Source: Mycolicibacterium duvalii
GTDB taxonomy: Bacteria > Actinomycetota > Actinomycetes > Mycobacteriales > Mycobacteriaceae
DNA: 64,000 nt
Direction: 5' to 3'
NCBI RefSeq assembly: GCF_010726645.1
Contig: NZ_AP022563.1
Coordinates: 1,674,001-1,738,000, forward strand
The notes under the pieces were generated by a model that made no database searches, was not told the origin of the DNA, and saw nothing but the letters and a program-made list of their open reading frames with translations. Both the position numbers and the translations under genes were made by a program. Below are positions 63,689 to 64,000 of this stretch, one piece after another (the first letter of the stretch is position 1; every line of letters begins with the position of its first letter).

Positions 63689-64000
63689 TCAACGACTCGC
63701 CGCAGCAGCCGCCGACGGGGCCACCTGGGGCGCCGGCCCCTGCTGCGGAATCGCGTTCACCTGAGGCAGCGCCACCGTCTGCAGGATGCGGTTGATGACC
63801 GTCTCCGACGAGATCTCGTCGGCCAGCGCGTCGTAGGTCAACACCAGGCGGTGCCGCAACACGTCGGGAATGATCTCGACGACATCCTGCGGGATGACGT
63901 AGTCCCGCCCTCGCACCAGCGCCAGCGCCCGGGACGCGGCGATGATGCCCAGCGAGGCGCGCGGTGACGCACCATAGGCGATCCACGCTTTCGCGTCGGG
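63689..64000 (-). CDS. moxR: MoxR-family AAA+ ATPase (3' part)
   Basis: Only the last 103 codons lie in the window; the start is beyond the right edge. The visible part has AYGASPRASLGIIAASRALA (sensor 2 Arg region), RGRDYVIPQDVVEIIPDVL and HRLVLTYDA, which are the lid domain of MoxR ATPases, followed by an Ala/Pro-rich tail. MoxR proteins use ATP to activate or remodel partners through DUF58/VWA proteins encoded next to them. Confidence 0.93.
   Translation of the reverse strand, partial: PDAKAWIAYGASPRASLGIIAASRALALVRGRDYVIPQDVVEIIPDVLRHRLVLTYDALADEISSETVINRILQTVALPQVNAIPQQGPAPQVAPSAAAAASR

Overview
The window reads as a chromosomal segment of a mycobacterium, most likely a fast-growing Mycolicibacterium. 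It is very GC-rich, with frequent GTG starts, many 4-base ATGA/GTGA gene overlaps and many genes whose start codon sits 6-8 bases after a TANNNT hexamer. From memory of M. tuberculosis H37Rv, gene order broadly follows Rv1479 to Rv1597 in inverted orientation: moxR, fabG1-inhA-hemH, mutAB-meaB, ileS, dinB, lspA, dnaE1, ilvA, treXYZ, bioAFD, bioB, nadABC. No IS element, prophage, tRNA, rRNA or CRISPR array was seen. No stretch over 300 bases lacks a gene; the longest gap (about 46526-46792) is filled by the ileS T-box leader.

1-6.2 kb: the end of a deazaflavin-type oxidoreductase, then the de novo NAD operon nadA-nadB-nadC facing its NrtR-type regulator. A palindrome sits in their shared promoter. 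A secreted-lipase-family gene follows. 6.2-12.5 kb: biotin synthesis in two blocks, bioB-bsaP-DUF2567 and bioA / bioF-bioD-2H phosphoesterase. A TetR regulator (bioQ) lies between them. Two identical 13-bp palindromes mark the bioQ/bioB promoter region and the bioA/bioF junction, and a 25-bp tandem array lies beside the first. 12.5-20.9 kb: an OafA-type membrane O-acyltransferase coupled to glgX-treY-treZ (glycogen debranching and trehalose from glycogen).

20.9-33.0 kb: ilvA with a duplicated N-terminal segment, a small membrane protein, then the main accessory region. This is an eleven-gene minus-strand operon for an imported nitrogen heterocycle or ureide. It holds an unknown protein, two THI5/NMT1-like binding proteins, an ABC permease and ATPase, a C-N hydrolase, a deaminase-like amidohydrolase, a dihydropyrimidinase/hydantoinase, a GntR-FCD regulator, an allophanate-hydrolase-C-like protein and an M20 carbamoyl-amino-acid hydrolase. 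Nearly all junctions are 4-base overlaps. This is the best candidate for an undescribed pathway.

33-46.8 kb: core genes (MFS transporter coupled to dnaE1, rarD-rluD-lspA, ansA, dinB, an S4 protein, ileS with T-box). 46.8-50 kb: a small regulatory locus made of a stand-alone condensation-domain C-lobe-like protein, a divergent HTH protein and a polytopic membrane protein, with a perfect 14-bp palindrome in the divergent promoter; then lipL. 50-64 kb: methylmalonyl-CoA mutase and its chaperone, membrane genes (VTT-type, DoxX, SPFH, NfeD), hemH-inhA-fabG1, and the VWA-DUF58-MoxR operon, which runs off the window end.
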